Shown here in pieces: positions 52,343-61,267 of a stretch of 64,000 bases of DNA. A program made the position numbers and the translations under genes. Each line of letters begins with the position of its first letter. Position 1 is the stretch's first letter. The stretch is from Desulfosarcina ovata subsp. ovata (GTDB lineage: Bacteria > Desulfobacterota > Desulfobacteria > Desulfobacterales > Desulfosarcinaceae), in assembly GCF_009689005.1 (NCBI RefSeq), contig NZ_AP021879.1, positions 5,138,652 through 5,202,651 on the forward strand, in the 5' to 3' direction. Below the pieces are notes generated by a model. It saw nothing but the letters and a program-made list of their open reading frames with translations, made no database searches and had not been told where the DNA came from.

Positions 52343-52392
52343 ACCCCCCGGATCAGATCCGGGCCCGACCGGCAGCATACCCGTTATCCCCT

Positions 52393-52608
52393 CGCTCCCA
52401 TGCTCTGCATGGGAGCGTAGAAGGATGAAATCGGTTGGGCTTGGTTCTAACTTCGCCCACCTGGATTTAGGAACGATTAAAACGGGCTGATCCCATATTA
52501 CCTCTCGTTCCCACGCTCTGCGTGGGAACGTATAAGGCCAACCATTCCCACGCAGAGCGTGGGAACGAGGGGGTAAGTGGACGAAGTTAGAACCAAGCCC
52601 AATCGGTT
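52393..52608. repeat. REP hairpin cluster with outer inverted repeat
   Basis: A first hairpin (arms CGCTCCCATGC, 52393-52417) is followed by an element bounded by long inverted repeats: ATCGGTTGGGCTTGGTTCTA (from ~52430) and its complement (ending ~52608). Inside it two hairpins with arms CGTTCCCACGC around 52506-52530 and 52544-52568 lie in opposite orientation. The right inverted repeat encodes the last codons and stop region of the radical-SAM gene. Dispersed non-autonomous repeat, possibly mobilised by RAYT-like enzymes (a fragment of one is at 63.8 kb). Confidence 0.75.
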
Positions 52609-54148
52609 AAATTGGAGTTGAATGAAAAAACGGGGCGTGGTTGGAAGTAAAAAAAGGCGGGTCGTTGTTCAGGATCCGCCGGATGGGAGCCGGTTTTTTG
52701 AACTCCCGGGTAAGAAACCGCCGCACCCGGTCGCGGTTCCATCCGCCGGGGTGGACAAATTCGCGGTAGAGGGAAAGGTCGCCTTCGTAAAAATCGAGGG
52801 TCTCAAGCTGAGCGGCCTCCCGGCTATGGGCCGGCAGGTTGAAAACGGCCAGGTTGAGAAAATCGATGGCACCGCTATGGGCCAGGGTGAAATCCAGTGT
52901 CCGCCTCGCACGGGCTTCATCTTCCGCCGGTGTTCCGAACAAAAGGTACACGTAGGTAGCGATCCCGGCCTTGTGAAGGGTGTGCAGCACGCTGGCGGCC
53001 ATCTCGCTATCGATCCCCTTGCCGAGGGCGCTCAGCACCTGCTGGTCACCGGATTCGATCCCCAGTTTCAGCATGACGCAGCCGGATTGTTTCAGCCGCT
53101 GCACGAAATCGGCGTCGGCAAGATGGCGGGTCACCCGGGCAAAACCATACCACGGCAGACCGGGCGGCCGTCCGGTCATCTCCTCGAGCAGGCGCGGCGA
53201 AAGGGCGTTGTCCAGAAAATGGATCAACCCGGCGGGGAAACGGGCGTTCAGCCGGAGCAGGTCATCGATGGTGGTGGCCGCATCTTCGCAGCGGTAGGGC
53301 GCGTCCTCGGCCGTTTCCGGGCAGAAGGCGCATTTCTTCCACCAGCAACCCCGGGAGGCGGCATAGGGCCTTACCGGTACCGGTGAAAGATAGCGGTCCA
53401 TGCCCATGTCCGAAAAGTCATAGCCGGTTGTCGACGGCGCGTCCGGACGGCTGCCCGTGCACATCGATATCAATCGCGCCTCTCCCGGACCGCCCACCAG
53501 TTCGTCCACCAGGCCGTGAAACGGGTTGCCCAGCCCCGGTATGTTCAGCCACGACGTGACCAGCCCGCCGCCGCAAACGATGGTAGCCCCGCCAAGCATG
53601 CTGCGGATACAGCCGATCATGGCAAAGGCGCACAGGGCCTGACTCATGAAATTGATCGACAGGCCGACCACATGGGGTTCCCGTTCCTTGAACAGCTCTT
53701 CCAGTTGCGATGAAAAAATGGGGAAAAAGGGATTGTCCCGAAACGTTTCGGCGGCCCGGATCAGGTCGCCGCTGCGCACCGGAGATAGGTCCGGATGCGT
53801 ATAGTTGGCCAGCGAGAGGGCGACGCCGGCGGGTTTTCCGGCGGCGTAGAGGACCCGGTTGAGATCCATGACGGCCCGTTTGTAGCGGTCCCGGTTACCG
53901 TACAGGGAGATCGATCGAAGGGCATCCGTATTCTCCCGGCGGTGGGCCAGGGCCCGGCGCGTCCAGGTGTCGGTGGCATCGGCCGCCGGTTTCGCCAGCA
54001 GCCCCAGGATACCGTCCAGACTGGCGTCCCAGGTTCTGCAGTCGATGCCATCAGCGCGCAGGGCAGCGGCCAGTTTGGCCAGCCCGGCCGGCGGTTCGCC
54101 GGGTTTGGCCACCGGCGGGTGGATGAGGAGGATGGATTGGTTTTTCAT
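52607..54148 (-). CDS. B12-binding-type radical SAM protein
   Basis: Protein of 513 residues. The N-terminal ~230 residues form a cobalamin-binding-like Rossmann region (ILLIHPPVAKPGEPPAGLAK, VVGLSINFMSQALC, GGGLVTSW); the radical SAM core begins YAASRGCWWKKCAFCPETAE (~263-282) with a CX4CX2C spacing rather than CX3CX2C. HFLDNALSPRLLEEM and MLKLGIESGDQQVLSALGKG (~372-391) are elongator-type rSAM blocks. Substrate unknown. Its ATG overlaps the ABC-F stop (ATGA, 54145-54148). The extreme C terminus is encoded by a repeat end. Confidence 0.9.
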   Translation of the reverse strand: MKNQSILLIHPPVAKPGEPPAGLAKLAAALRADGIDCRTWDASLDGILGLLAKPAADATDTWTRRALAHRRENTDALRSISLYGNRDRYKRAVMDLNRVLYAAGKPAGVALSLANYTHPDLSPVRSGDLIRAAETFRDNPFFPIFSSQLEELFKEREPHVVGLSINFMSQALCAFAMIGCIRSMLGGATIVCGGGLVTSWLNIPGLGNPFHGLVDELVGGPGEARLISMCTGSRPDAPSTTGYDFSDMGMDRYLSPVPVRPYAASRGCWWKKCAFCPETAEDAPYRCEDAATTIDDLLRLNARFPAGLIHFLDNALSPRLLEEMTGRPPGLPWYGFARVTRHLADADFVQRLKQSGCVMLKLGIESGDQQVLSALGKGIDSEMAASVLHTLHKAGIATYVYLLFGTPAEDEARARRTLDFTLAHSGAIDFLNLAVFNLPAHSREAAQLETLDFYEGDLSLYREFVHPGGWNRDRVRRFLTREFKKPAPIRRILNNDPPFFTSNHAPFFHSTPI

Positions 54149-56007
54149 CCCTCCAGCTCGGCCAGCCGCTTGGCGAACTTTTTCTCCAGCCGTTGTCGCT
54201 GTTCGTCGGCAGCTTCCATTTCGGCAAAACGGGTCTCGATGATTTCCTGGCAGCTGCGGATCTTCTGGGAAAGAGAAGCGATTTGCGCACCGTCCCCCGC
54301 CTGGGAGGCGTCGACCATCTCCTGGTTGAATTGTTCCAGCCGGGTTTCGTTCGCCTCGATCTCCCGCTCGGCGGCGGCGATGGTTTCCTCCATGGGCTTG
54401 AGCACCTTGGATTTCTCGGTGATGACCTCCGAGCGCAGGCGGCGCAGCTCCTTTTTGGTAAACCGGGGTGCCGCGGCCGGTTCTCCGGCGTCCGGGTCGT
54501 CCCGGCGGCGGGTGATGGATACATCGTCCCCCCAGCCGCCCTTTTCCAGGAAATCCTGGTACGTGCCGTCGAACATGTGTGCTCCGAGGTCATCGAAGAC
54601 AATCAGCCGATCGGCCAGGGCGTGCAGGAACATCTCGTTGTGGGTAACCATGATCACCGCCCCGTCAAAGGCGTCGATGGCCGCCAGGAGGGCATCGCAG
54701 GCGTCCATGTCCAGGTGGTTGGTGGGCTCGTCGAGCATGAGCAGGTTGACCGGGGTCACCAGCAGCTGGCCCAGCATCACGCGGCTTTTCTCGCCACCGG
54801 AGAGCACACCGATCTTCTTCAGCGCGCTGTCGCCTTCAAACATCATGGCACCGCAGATATTGCGTGCCTTCTGGCGGTCCACGTCCGGCTGGGCATAGAG
54901 GATCTCCTCTTCCACCGTGCGGTTGTCCACCAAACGCTGGATGTTGGTCTGCTCGAACAGGCCGGACTCGACCTGGGGGTTGTAGGTGATGGTTCCGGCC
55001 AGCGGGTCGAGGGTGCCGGCCAGCACCTTGAGCAGGGTGGTCTTGCCCTTACCGTTCTTGCCCACCACGCAGATGCGCTCGCCGGCCAGGATCGAAAAAC
55101 TCAGATCCTCGAAAAGCGGCCGCCCCGCGCCCCAGGCAAAGGCCAGCGACTCCACGCTGAACACCTGCTTGGCCCTGAAGGGTTTGCTGCGGAAGGAAAA
55201 CTCCAGGCTCTTGACCTCCTCGAGTTTGTCGCGCTTCTCCATCTTGGCCAGGGTCTTGACACGCGACTGGACCATGTTGGCCAGGCGGGCCTTGGCCCGG
55301 AAACGCGAGATGAACAGCCGGATCTCCTTTTCGCGGCGCTCGTCGTTGAGCCGGGTCTTCTCGTAGATCTCCTCGTCCTGGGCGATCTGTTCGTAGAACT
55401 TCTCCGTATTGCCGGCAATCTTGCGTGCCTTGCGGCGATGCAGCCCCACGGTGTGGGTGACCAGTTTGTCCATGAACCCCCGGTCGTGGGTGATCAGCAT
55501 CAGCTCGTGGGGCCAGGAGAGCAGAAAGTTTTCGATCCAGCGGATGGAAGTGATGTCCAGGTAGTTGGTGGGCTCGTCCAAAAGCAGCAGGTCCGGTTCC
55601 GAAACCAGCACCTTGGCCAGATTGAGGCGCACCTGGAAACCGCCTGAAAAATCGTGAGGGCTGCGCACCAAGTCGCCATCGGAGAAGCCCAAGCCGGCCA
55701 GGATCTTTTCCACCTTCCAGTGATGATCCTTTTCCGCGGGCATCAACCCCTTCATGCCCTCGGCCAGCACCGTCGCCTCGGTGAATTGGATCAACTGCTG
55801 GACGTAGCCGATGCGATATCCCTTGGGCATGGTGATGGCACCGTCGTCGTATCCCTCCTCGCCGACAATGATCCGGAACAGGGTTGACTTGCCGTGGCCG
55901 TTGCGGCCCACCAGGCCCACCCGTTCCTTTGAATTGATCTTGAAGCTGACCCCGTCGAACAAAACGCGGTCACCGTAACTCTTGCTCAAATTTTCGATGC
56001 TGATCAT
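54145..56007 (-). CDS. ABC-F family ATPase (Uup/YheS/EttA-like)
   Basis: Protein of 620 residues with two ABC domains and no membrane segments. Domain 1: Walker A GLVGRNGHGKSTLFRI (~31), FSGGFQVRLNLAKVLVSEPD (~119-138), LLLDEPTNYLDI (~140). Interdomain helical linker ~235-280. Domain 2: VVGKNGKGKTTLLKVL (~316), LSGGEKSRVMLGQLLV (~405), LLMLDEPTNHLDMD. A charged coiled-coil C terminus (~535-620) follows. ABC-F proteins act on ribosomes, as translation or antibiotic-protection factors. The start overlaps the sir2 stop (56004-56007), so sir2, this gene and the rSAM gene form one operon. Confidence 0.94.
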   Translation of the reverse strand: MISIENLSKSYGDRVLFDGVSFKINSKERVGLVGRNGHGKSTLFRIIVGEEGYDDGAITMPKGYRIGYVQQLIQFTEATVLAEGMKGLMPAEKDHHWKVEKILAGLGFSDGDLVRSPHDFSGGFQVRLNLAKVLVSEPDLLLLDEPTNYLDITSIRWIENFLLSWPHELMLITHDRGFMDKLVTHTVGLHRRKARKIAGNTEKFYEQIAQDEEIYEKTRLNDERREKEIRLFISRFRAKARLANMVQSRVKTLAKMEKRDKLEEVKSLEFSFRSKPFRAKQVFSVESLAFAWGAGRPLFEDLSFSILAGERICVVGKNGKGKTTLLKVLAGTLDPLAGTITYNPQVESGLFEQTNIQRLVDNRTVEEEILYAQPDVDRQKARNICGAMMFEGDSALKKIGVLSGGEKSRVMLGQLLVTPVNLLMLDEPTNHLDMDACDALLAAIDAFDGAVIMVTHNEMFLHALADRLIVFDDLGAHMFDGTYQDFLEKGGWGDDVSITRRRDDPDAGEPAAAPRFTKKELRRLRSEVITEKSKVLKPMEETIAAAEREIEANETRLEQFNQEMVDASQAGDGAQIASLSQKIRSCQEIIETRFAEMEAADEQRQRLEKKFAKRLAELEG

Positions 56008-56747
56008 GATGATACCGTACGCAGAACGTCGGATGCGCGCTGGTTAAAAACCAGATCGGCCATCTGATCCAGGGGCGTGGGATCACGGTTGATAATCACC
56101 AGCCGGGCACCGTTTCGGCGTGCCAGCGCGGGCAGCCCGGCTGCCGGCTGAACCACCAGGGAACTGCCCACCACCAGGAACAGGTCGCAAGCCTGCGCCG
56201 CTGCGACGGCCCCTTCCAGTACGTCTGCGGGAAGCGACTCGCCAAAAAAGACCACGTCGGGTTTCAGGGTGCCCCCGCAGGATGGGCAGGTGGGCGGCAG
56301 TTCGGTGTCCAGTTGCTGGTAAACATCGTCCATGGCGCGTTGACGCGAGCATTGAAGGCAGATGATCCGCCGGGTGTTTCCATGCAGTTCCAGAACGTTC
56401 TTGGAGCCGGCGGCCTGCTGCAGACCGTCGATATTCTGGGTGATGACGGCCTTGAGGATACCTTTCGCCTCCAATTCGGCCAGGGCCGTGTGGGCATCGT
56501 TGGGCTGCGCCTTACTGATCGCCGGGTAGCGCACCTCCCTGAAAAAATTCCAATAGTAGCCGGGATCCTTGTAGAAGTTGTCGATATTGGCGAACTTGGC
56601 CGGATCGTATTTGTTCCATAGACCGTCATCACCGCGGTAGGTGGGAATCCCGCTCTCGGCGGAGATTCCCGCACCGGTAAACGCCACCATGTGGCTGGCG
56701 GCGGCGACGAGTTGCCTCAAATCGTCATGCGGATTGGGGTTGGACAT
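56004..56747 (-). CDS. Sir2-family NAD-dependent protein deacylase
   Basis: Protein of 247 residues. Removes acyl groups from lysines using NAD+. GAGISAESGIPTYRGDDGLW (~25-44) is the NAD loop, VITQNIDGLQQAAGSKNVLE with catalytic LHGN (~112-135), zinc ligands CLQCSRQ and CPSCGG, DVVFFGESLP (~164) and VGSSLVVQPAAGLPALA (~193). Class III-like. It heads an operon with ABC-F and rSAM genes. The window thus holds two deacylases of different classes (this and the HDAC-like fusion). Confidence 0.95.
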   Translation of the reverse strand: MSNPNPHDDLRQLVAAASHMVAFTGAGISAESGIPTYRGDDGLWNKYDPAKFANIDNFYKDPGYYWNFFREVRYPAISKAQPNDAHTALAELEAKGILKAVITQNIDGLQQAAGSKNVLELHGNTRRIICLQCSRQRAMDDVYQQLDTELPPTCPSCGGTLKPDVVFFGESLPADVLEGAVAAAQACDLFLVVGSSLVVQPAAGLPALARRNGARLVIINRDPTPLDQMADLVFNQRASDVLRTVSS

Positions 56748-57060
56748 AAAGCACCTTTTTCAAATCTTCCAATTGGGTCCAGAGCCCATCACCCACCGAA
56801 TCGGGCCGATTGGGCTCCACACTACTACCGGGATCATCGAAACGGAAATTCCCTGATGGTCCGGCGAAAAGATTACACGGGAGCCAGGCGAAGCAATGCG
56901 GCAAGGGTTGCTGGTTACTGGCGATATGCTGCAATTTATTTCCGGCAACCTTATACCCCCCATGGCTAATGGCTGCATTGATCACAGGTCCAATAAAGCG
57001 CATGTAGCGGAGTCGATAGCATCTTTTTAAGGCCCAAACAAGCTATACCCAACGGATCCC
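56748..57060. other. Gap upstream of sir2
   Basis: No gene recognised. Only short frames without similarity; the region leads directly into the MITE at 57061. Confidence 0.5.
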
Positions 57061-57285
57061 CAGGGCAATCGCATGTAACTATTTTTCAATCTTTCTACCC
57101 GATAGCGATGGATCACAAATGTCAAATGTCCAATGAAAAATGCCAACTGGTGGTATTCTATCTATTTATAATCGATAAGATCCTTCAATTGACATTTTGA
57201 TTTTTACATTTGGCATTGATTGAATCAGGGTGATGGGTTTGCAATCACGCCACCGACCAGAATACATCCAAATGCGATCGCCCTG
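57061..57285. repeat. 225-bp MITE, second copy
   Basis: Begins CAGGGCAATCGCATGTAACT and ends ...AAATGCGATCGCCCTG, inverted termini as in the copy at 7098-7302 (opposite orientation). Internal block AATGAAAAATGCCAACTGGT then GGTATTCTATCTATTTATAA is shared. No target duplication is visible at the flanks, so it is older. It lies between the divergent sir2 and HEAT-protein genes. Confidence 0.8.
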
Positions 57286-57336
57286 ATGGTCATCATACCC
57301 TCGGTCGACTTTCATGCGCGTGGATGTTATTTGGGC

Positions 57337-57353
57337 TTTGACAGAAATCGCCT
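57337..57353. repeat. Solo end of hairpin-type repeat
   Basis: TTTGACAGAAATCGCCT, identical to the right terminus of the 41972-42130 element, placed 24 bases before the HEAT-protein start. Confidence 0.5.
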
Positions 57354-57377
57354 AATTCGGAACAGACGGCAGGCAAC

Positions 57378-58304
57378 ATGGCAAAGAGAGACCTGACCAA
57401 AGAGAAACTGGTGCTACTCGGGCAGATTGAACAAGGCCCCCTGACGCCGGAAAGCCAGAAAACGCTGGGTAAGACATTGTCCCTGGCCAACAATATCCTC
57501 GTGGCCAAGGCCGCCACGATCGTCGGCCAGCGCCGGGTCGAAGCGTTGACCCCGGATTTGCTCAAGGCTTTCGGGCGCTTCTTAGAAAATCCCCTCAAAC
57601 GCGACAAGGGATGTCTTGCCAAGGAAGCCATCATCGAGGCACTGGACGAGATGGAATTCGACGATGCGGAGATCTTTGTAAAAGGCATCCGATGGGTCCA
57701 GGCGGAGCCGGCGTATGGCCGGCCGGTGGACACCGCGGCCGGAATGCGCGGGCGGTGCGCCTTTGCTATAGCGCGCCTGGGCGGCCCGGATACGGTGTAC
57801 GAACTTGTCGATCTTTTGGCCGATCCGGAACCACAACCGCGCATCGCCGCGGTACGGGCCCTGGTGGGGATACCCGGCGAGCAAAGCGAGCCGTTGCTGC
57901 GCCTGAAGGCAACCATCGGTGATGACAGCCACCGGGTGATCGCCGAGTGCCTGTCCGCCCTCGTCCGGATCAACGCCGGACGATCAATCGACTTTGTCGC
58001 GCGCTTCCTGAATTCGTCTGACATGATCATCGCCGAAAACGCGGCCTTTGCCTTGGGTGAATCCCGGCTGGATGAGGCGTTCGCGATTCTGCGGCGACAC
58101 CGGGAGGCGAGCCCGAATCCCGAATGGCAGGAATTGCTGTTGATGCCCATTGCGATCACCCGGAGCGAGGAAGCCTTCGACTATCTGGTCGAGGTCATCG
58201 AAACCGAAACCCCAGGCAGCGTTGCCGCCGCGCGGAAGGCTATCCGGATCTTCGATGACGAAAGCCACCGCCAGCGGATTCCGGGCACCACCGGGGCACC
58301 ATGA
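57378..58304 (+). CDS. HEAT-repeat protein
   Basis: Protein of 308 residues composed of helical repeats of the HEAT/PBS-lyase type (for example RCAFAIARLGGPDTVYELVD, DPEPQPRIAAVRALVGIPGE, AENAAFALGESRLDEAFAIL). These form a scaffold for binding partners. No catalytic site. It overlaps by four bases (ATGA) with the downstream Cache-type gene, suggesting a regulatory role with that receptor. The N-terminal KRDLTKEKLVLLGQIEQGPL has no recognised function. Confidence 0.85.
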   Translation: MAKRDLTKEKLVLLGQIEQGPLTPESQKTLGKTLSLANNILVAKAATIVGQRRVEALTPDLLKAFGRFLENPLKRDKGCLAKEAIIEALDEMEFDDAEIFVKGIRWVQAEPAYGRPVDTAAGMRGRCAFAIARLGGPDTVYELVDLLADPEPQPRIAAVRALVGIPGEQSEPLLRLKATIGDDSHRVIAECLSALVRINAGRSIDFVARFLNSSDMIIAENAAFALGESRLDEAFAILRRHREASPNPEWQELLLMPIAITRSEEAFDYLVEVIETETPGSVAAARKAIRIFDDESHRQRIPGTTGAP

Positions 58305-58700
58305 ACCGTAAGCAAACCTATATCTGGAGTTGCCTTGGCCTGGGGATGATCCTGATCCTGGCCGGTGTGACTTACAACAGCACCCGGATGATCACGGAAA
58401 AGACGGTCGAAAGCCACCAGCAGCGCATCGTTGCCGGTGCGGCGGAAACCGTGGACCTGTGGTTCTCCCAGCATGTGCGGATCGTCCAAGCCACGGCCGC
58501 CGCCACCCGCCAGCGTCCCATCGCCGACACCCCGGAAACCCTGCGGCTGCTCAAAATGGCCATGCAGGCCGGCAATTTCTCCGACGTCTAGATCGGCCTG
58601 GCTGACGGACTGGTTCCTCTGCACCACGGTGCTGAAAAAAGAAGCCTACACCCTGGCCAAGAATACCGCCATGCTGTTTGCCATGGGGTGCAATTTCTAA
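58301..58700 (+). pseudogene. Cache-sensor receptor gene, truncated by stop and deletion
   Basis: ATG 58301 (overlapping the HEAT gene) encodes a TM helix (YIWSCLGLGMILILAGVTYN) and the start of a periplasmic Cache domain (VDLWFSQHVRIVQATAAATR), ending at TAG 58589-58591 in FSDV-stop-IGLADGLV, where the family has tyrosine. In a second frame, 58630-58700 reads KKEAYTLAKNTAMLFAMGCN, an unrelated-looking C-terminal piece. A chemoreceptor or dCache kinase of 500+ residues is likely the ancestor; most is lost. Confidence 0.7.
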
Positions 58701-58752
58701 AGCGATGATTTCATAAAGATTGATCGACCTAATCGCAAGTTTTGAGTTTGAG

Positions 58753-58785
58753 AGGCCAACCACCAGATGTTGTGGTTGGCCTTTT
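58753..58785 (+). terminator. Rho-independent terminator
   Basis: Perfect 11-bp stem AGGCCAACCAC / GTGGTTGGCCT with an 8-base loop followed by TTTT. It closes the HEAT/Cache transcription unit. The rest of 58790-59105 shows no gene. Confidence 0.85.
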
Positions 58786-59105
58786 CATATAAATTGGATT
58801 AGTTTCGATTTGATCTGAGATTTTTGGATTTAAACTTCAATCAAATCTGACAAGTAAAATAATTGTTGAGATGAATAGGAGAAATCCTTAATTTTGGAAA
58901 ACTGACCGGCTGTGATCGGATTCAGGAATAATCTAAAGCCAGCGTATACCCACAGCCATTAACCTTGCCCTCATACACCTTCAGTCTGGCCAGGTTTGAT
59001 TCCACTATTGACGACCGGCCTCAAATAGGAACTGTTTGTATTATTAATACTTTTATGAGAGTATGAAACAGCTGCTATCATTTTAAAAACAGAAATTGGA
59101 AGAAG

Positions 59106-60992
59106 ATGGTTAACTACCTGGATATTCGTACGCTTGCTCTGATGATGGGGGTGGTATCTATTACCTTAGCTGTTGGTGTGGTCTATCTGCAATGGTACCA
59201 CAAAACCTATGCAGGTTTTTCTTTGTGGAGCAATGGGGCTGTATGTGCCGGAGTTGGTGGCATATTAATGTGTATGCGTGGGTATGCCCCTCAACTGGTT
59301 TCCATTATCGCTGCAAATACTCTACTCGTACTGTTCATGAGTTTTGTCGCGTGGGGGATGGAAAAATTCGTAGGAAGAAGAATCTTTCGTTGGCCTGATT
59401 ATGTTGTATTGCTTCTATTTATTGGCGCACTCCTTCAGTTTACATACATAAAGCCAAGCGTTGAAGTACGCATTGTTATTATAAGTTTCTGTTTCAGTTA
59501 TTTCAGTGGCAAAGCAATATTTCTGTTGAAATACGGAGGGGATCACCTGCGGCACCCACTTTTATTGGGGGCACTATGGTTCACAGCTGTATGGTTTCTT
59601 TTGAGAGCAATAATTACCGTGATTGGCCCGTGGGAAATCAATGATTTTATGAAAGCAGGCGCATTTCATGGGGTTACTCTCGTTGTATACATTGTTAATC
59701 AAATCCTGGTGATGATTGCTCTTGTTTTTGCTAACCATCACAGACTCGAAACGGATTTGACTGAATCAAACCTATCACTAAAAGACAGTGAAGAGCGGTT
59801 TCGCTCACTATCGGATGCTTCTTTTGAAGGGATTTTAATAACTGAAAACGGGGAAATTATTGATGCCAACCAAACCTTTTTGGAGATGGTAGGTTATTCA
59901 AAAGAAGAAGTAATTGAAATGAGCATTATTGATTTTGTAGCCCCTGAAATGCAACAGGATGTTTTGGAAAGAATATTGTCGAATTTTGAAGGATCGTACG
60001 AGACTCTTGCTTCAAAAAAAGATGGTACCGCAATTCCCATAGAAGTTCACGGCAGGATGCTTTTCTATCAAGATCGAATGGTTAGGGTAGCGGCCATTCG
60101 TGATCTCAGTGAACGGAAAAAAGCTCAAGATTTACTGGCAGAAAGTCAAAAATCTTTTAATTCTCTGACTGATCATGCCCGTGAAGGGATAGTCGTGGTT
60201 CAGAACAAGCGGCTATTATATATCAATCCAAGTATGTGTAAAATGACCGGCTATGATAAGGATTCACTCTTGGGTCTGGAATCATTTTTGCCTCTAATAG
60301 CTCCAGAGGCACGTGAAACCATGATGGCCAACCATCTGAAGCGACTTGCCGGCAAAGCATCACCCGAGCGTTACGAGAGCAAATTTCTTAAGCGTGACGG
60401 TACCACCTATCCGGTTGAACTTACAGGAGTGTTGATAAATTGGAATGGAAGCCCGGCGACCCTGAATATTATATCTGACATCAGCGAACGCAAAGAAGCG
60501 GAAGAATCCATGCGCTTTCTGGCCCATCACGACAGCCTAACCGGATTACCCAACCGATATCTGTTAATGGAGCGATTGGAGCAGGCATTGTCTCAAGCAC
60601 GGCGCTCTGAGCAGCCCCTCGGGGTGCTTTTCATAGATTTGAACGGCTTTAAACAGGTCAATGATACTCATGGTCATGATGTTGGAGACATGCTTCTTAA
60701 CAAGGTTACTGACAGGTTGCAGGGGTTGTTGAGAGATTCAGACACTCTGGCACGTATGGGCGGTGACGAGTTTGTGATACTGTTGCCCCAGGTAGATGGC
60801 AAAGCAGGTGTTGAAGCTTTGATGGCACGAATAGATTCTGCATTTCAATCACCTTTTGATCTTGGTCAGTTGACAATAAAGAGCAGAACCAGTGTTGGGT
60901 TTTCTCTCTTCCCAGAAAGCGGGGAGAGCGCAGATGAACTTTTGCGGGTAGCTGATCAACAAATGTACCATGACAAAAATACAAAAAAATGA
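59106..60992 (+). CDS. Membrane PAS-PAS-GGDEF diguanylate cyclase
   Basis: Protein of 628 residues. About seven hydrophobic helices span ~8-220 (7TM sensor-like). Two PAS domains follow: SFEGILITENGEIIDANQTF around 239-258 and AREGIVVVQNKRLLYINPSM around 358-377. The GGDEF domain (~470-625) has LFIDLNGFKQVNDTHGHDVG and an intact MGGDEF site. It should synthesise c-di-GMP in response to membrane and cytoplasmic cues. Low GC relative to the core genes. Directly followed by an IS cluster. Confidence 0.92.
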   Translation: MVNYLDIRTLALMMGVVSITLAVGVVYLQWYHKTYAGFSLWSNGAVCAGVGGILMCMRGYAPQLVSIIAANTLLVLFMSFVAWGMEKFVGRRIFRWPDYVVLLLFIGALLQFTYIKPSVEVRIVIISFCFSYFSGKAIFLLKYGGDHLRHPLLLGALWFTAVWFLLRAIITVIGPWEINDFMKAGAFHGVTLVVYIVNQILVMIALVFANHHRLETDLTESNLSLKDSEERFRSLSDASFEGILITENGEIIDANQTFLEMVGYSKEEVIEMSIIDFVAPEMQQDVLERILSNFEGSYETLASKKDGTAIPIEVHGRMLFYQDRMVRVAAIRDLSERKKAQDLLAESQKSFNSLTDHAREGIVVVQNKRLLYINPSMCKMTGYDKDSLLGLESFLPLIAPEARETMMANHLKRLAGKASPERYESKFLKRDGTTYPVELTGVLINWNGSPATLNIISDISERKEAEESMRFLAHHDSLTGLPNRYLLMERLEQALSQARRSEQPLGVLFIDLNGFKQVNDTHGHDVGDMLLNKVTDRLQGLLRDSDTLARMGGDEFVILLPQVDGKAGVEALMARIDSAFQSPFDLGQLTIKSRTSVGFSLFPESGESADELLRVADQQMYHDKNTKK

Positions 60993-61267
60993 ATTCATTA
61001 AACCGGTTCTCTATAAAGCTCCAGTGATCTTGGCTGTGACCGTATCTGTCACAGGTCCATGTTATTGTGGCCCCACATCCAAGGAAAAAGGAGGCCGCCA
61101 TGACAAAATTCACCCTTATCGAGGATTTTCCACGATCGGAAATCGAGTTTGATGCACGTTTTTCAAAACCTGAGGCATGCTATGAATACCTGTTTCAACA
61201 AAAGTGGCCCGATGGGTTTGAGTGTCGGGAATGTGGCCATCAACAGTACTGGTTAAGTTCAAAGCAC

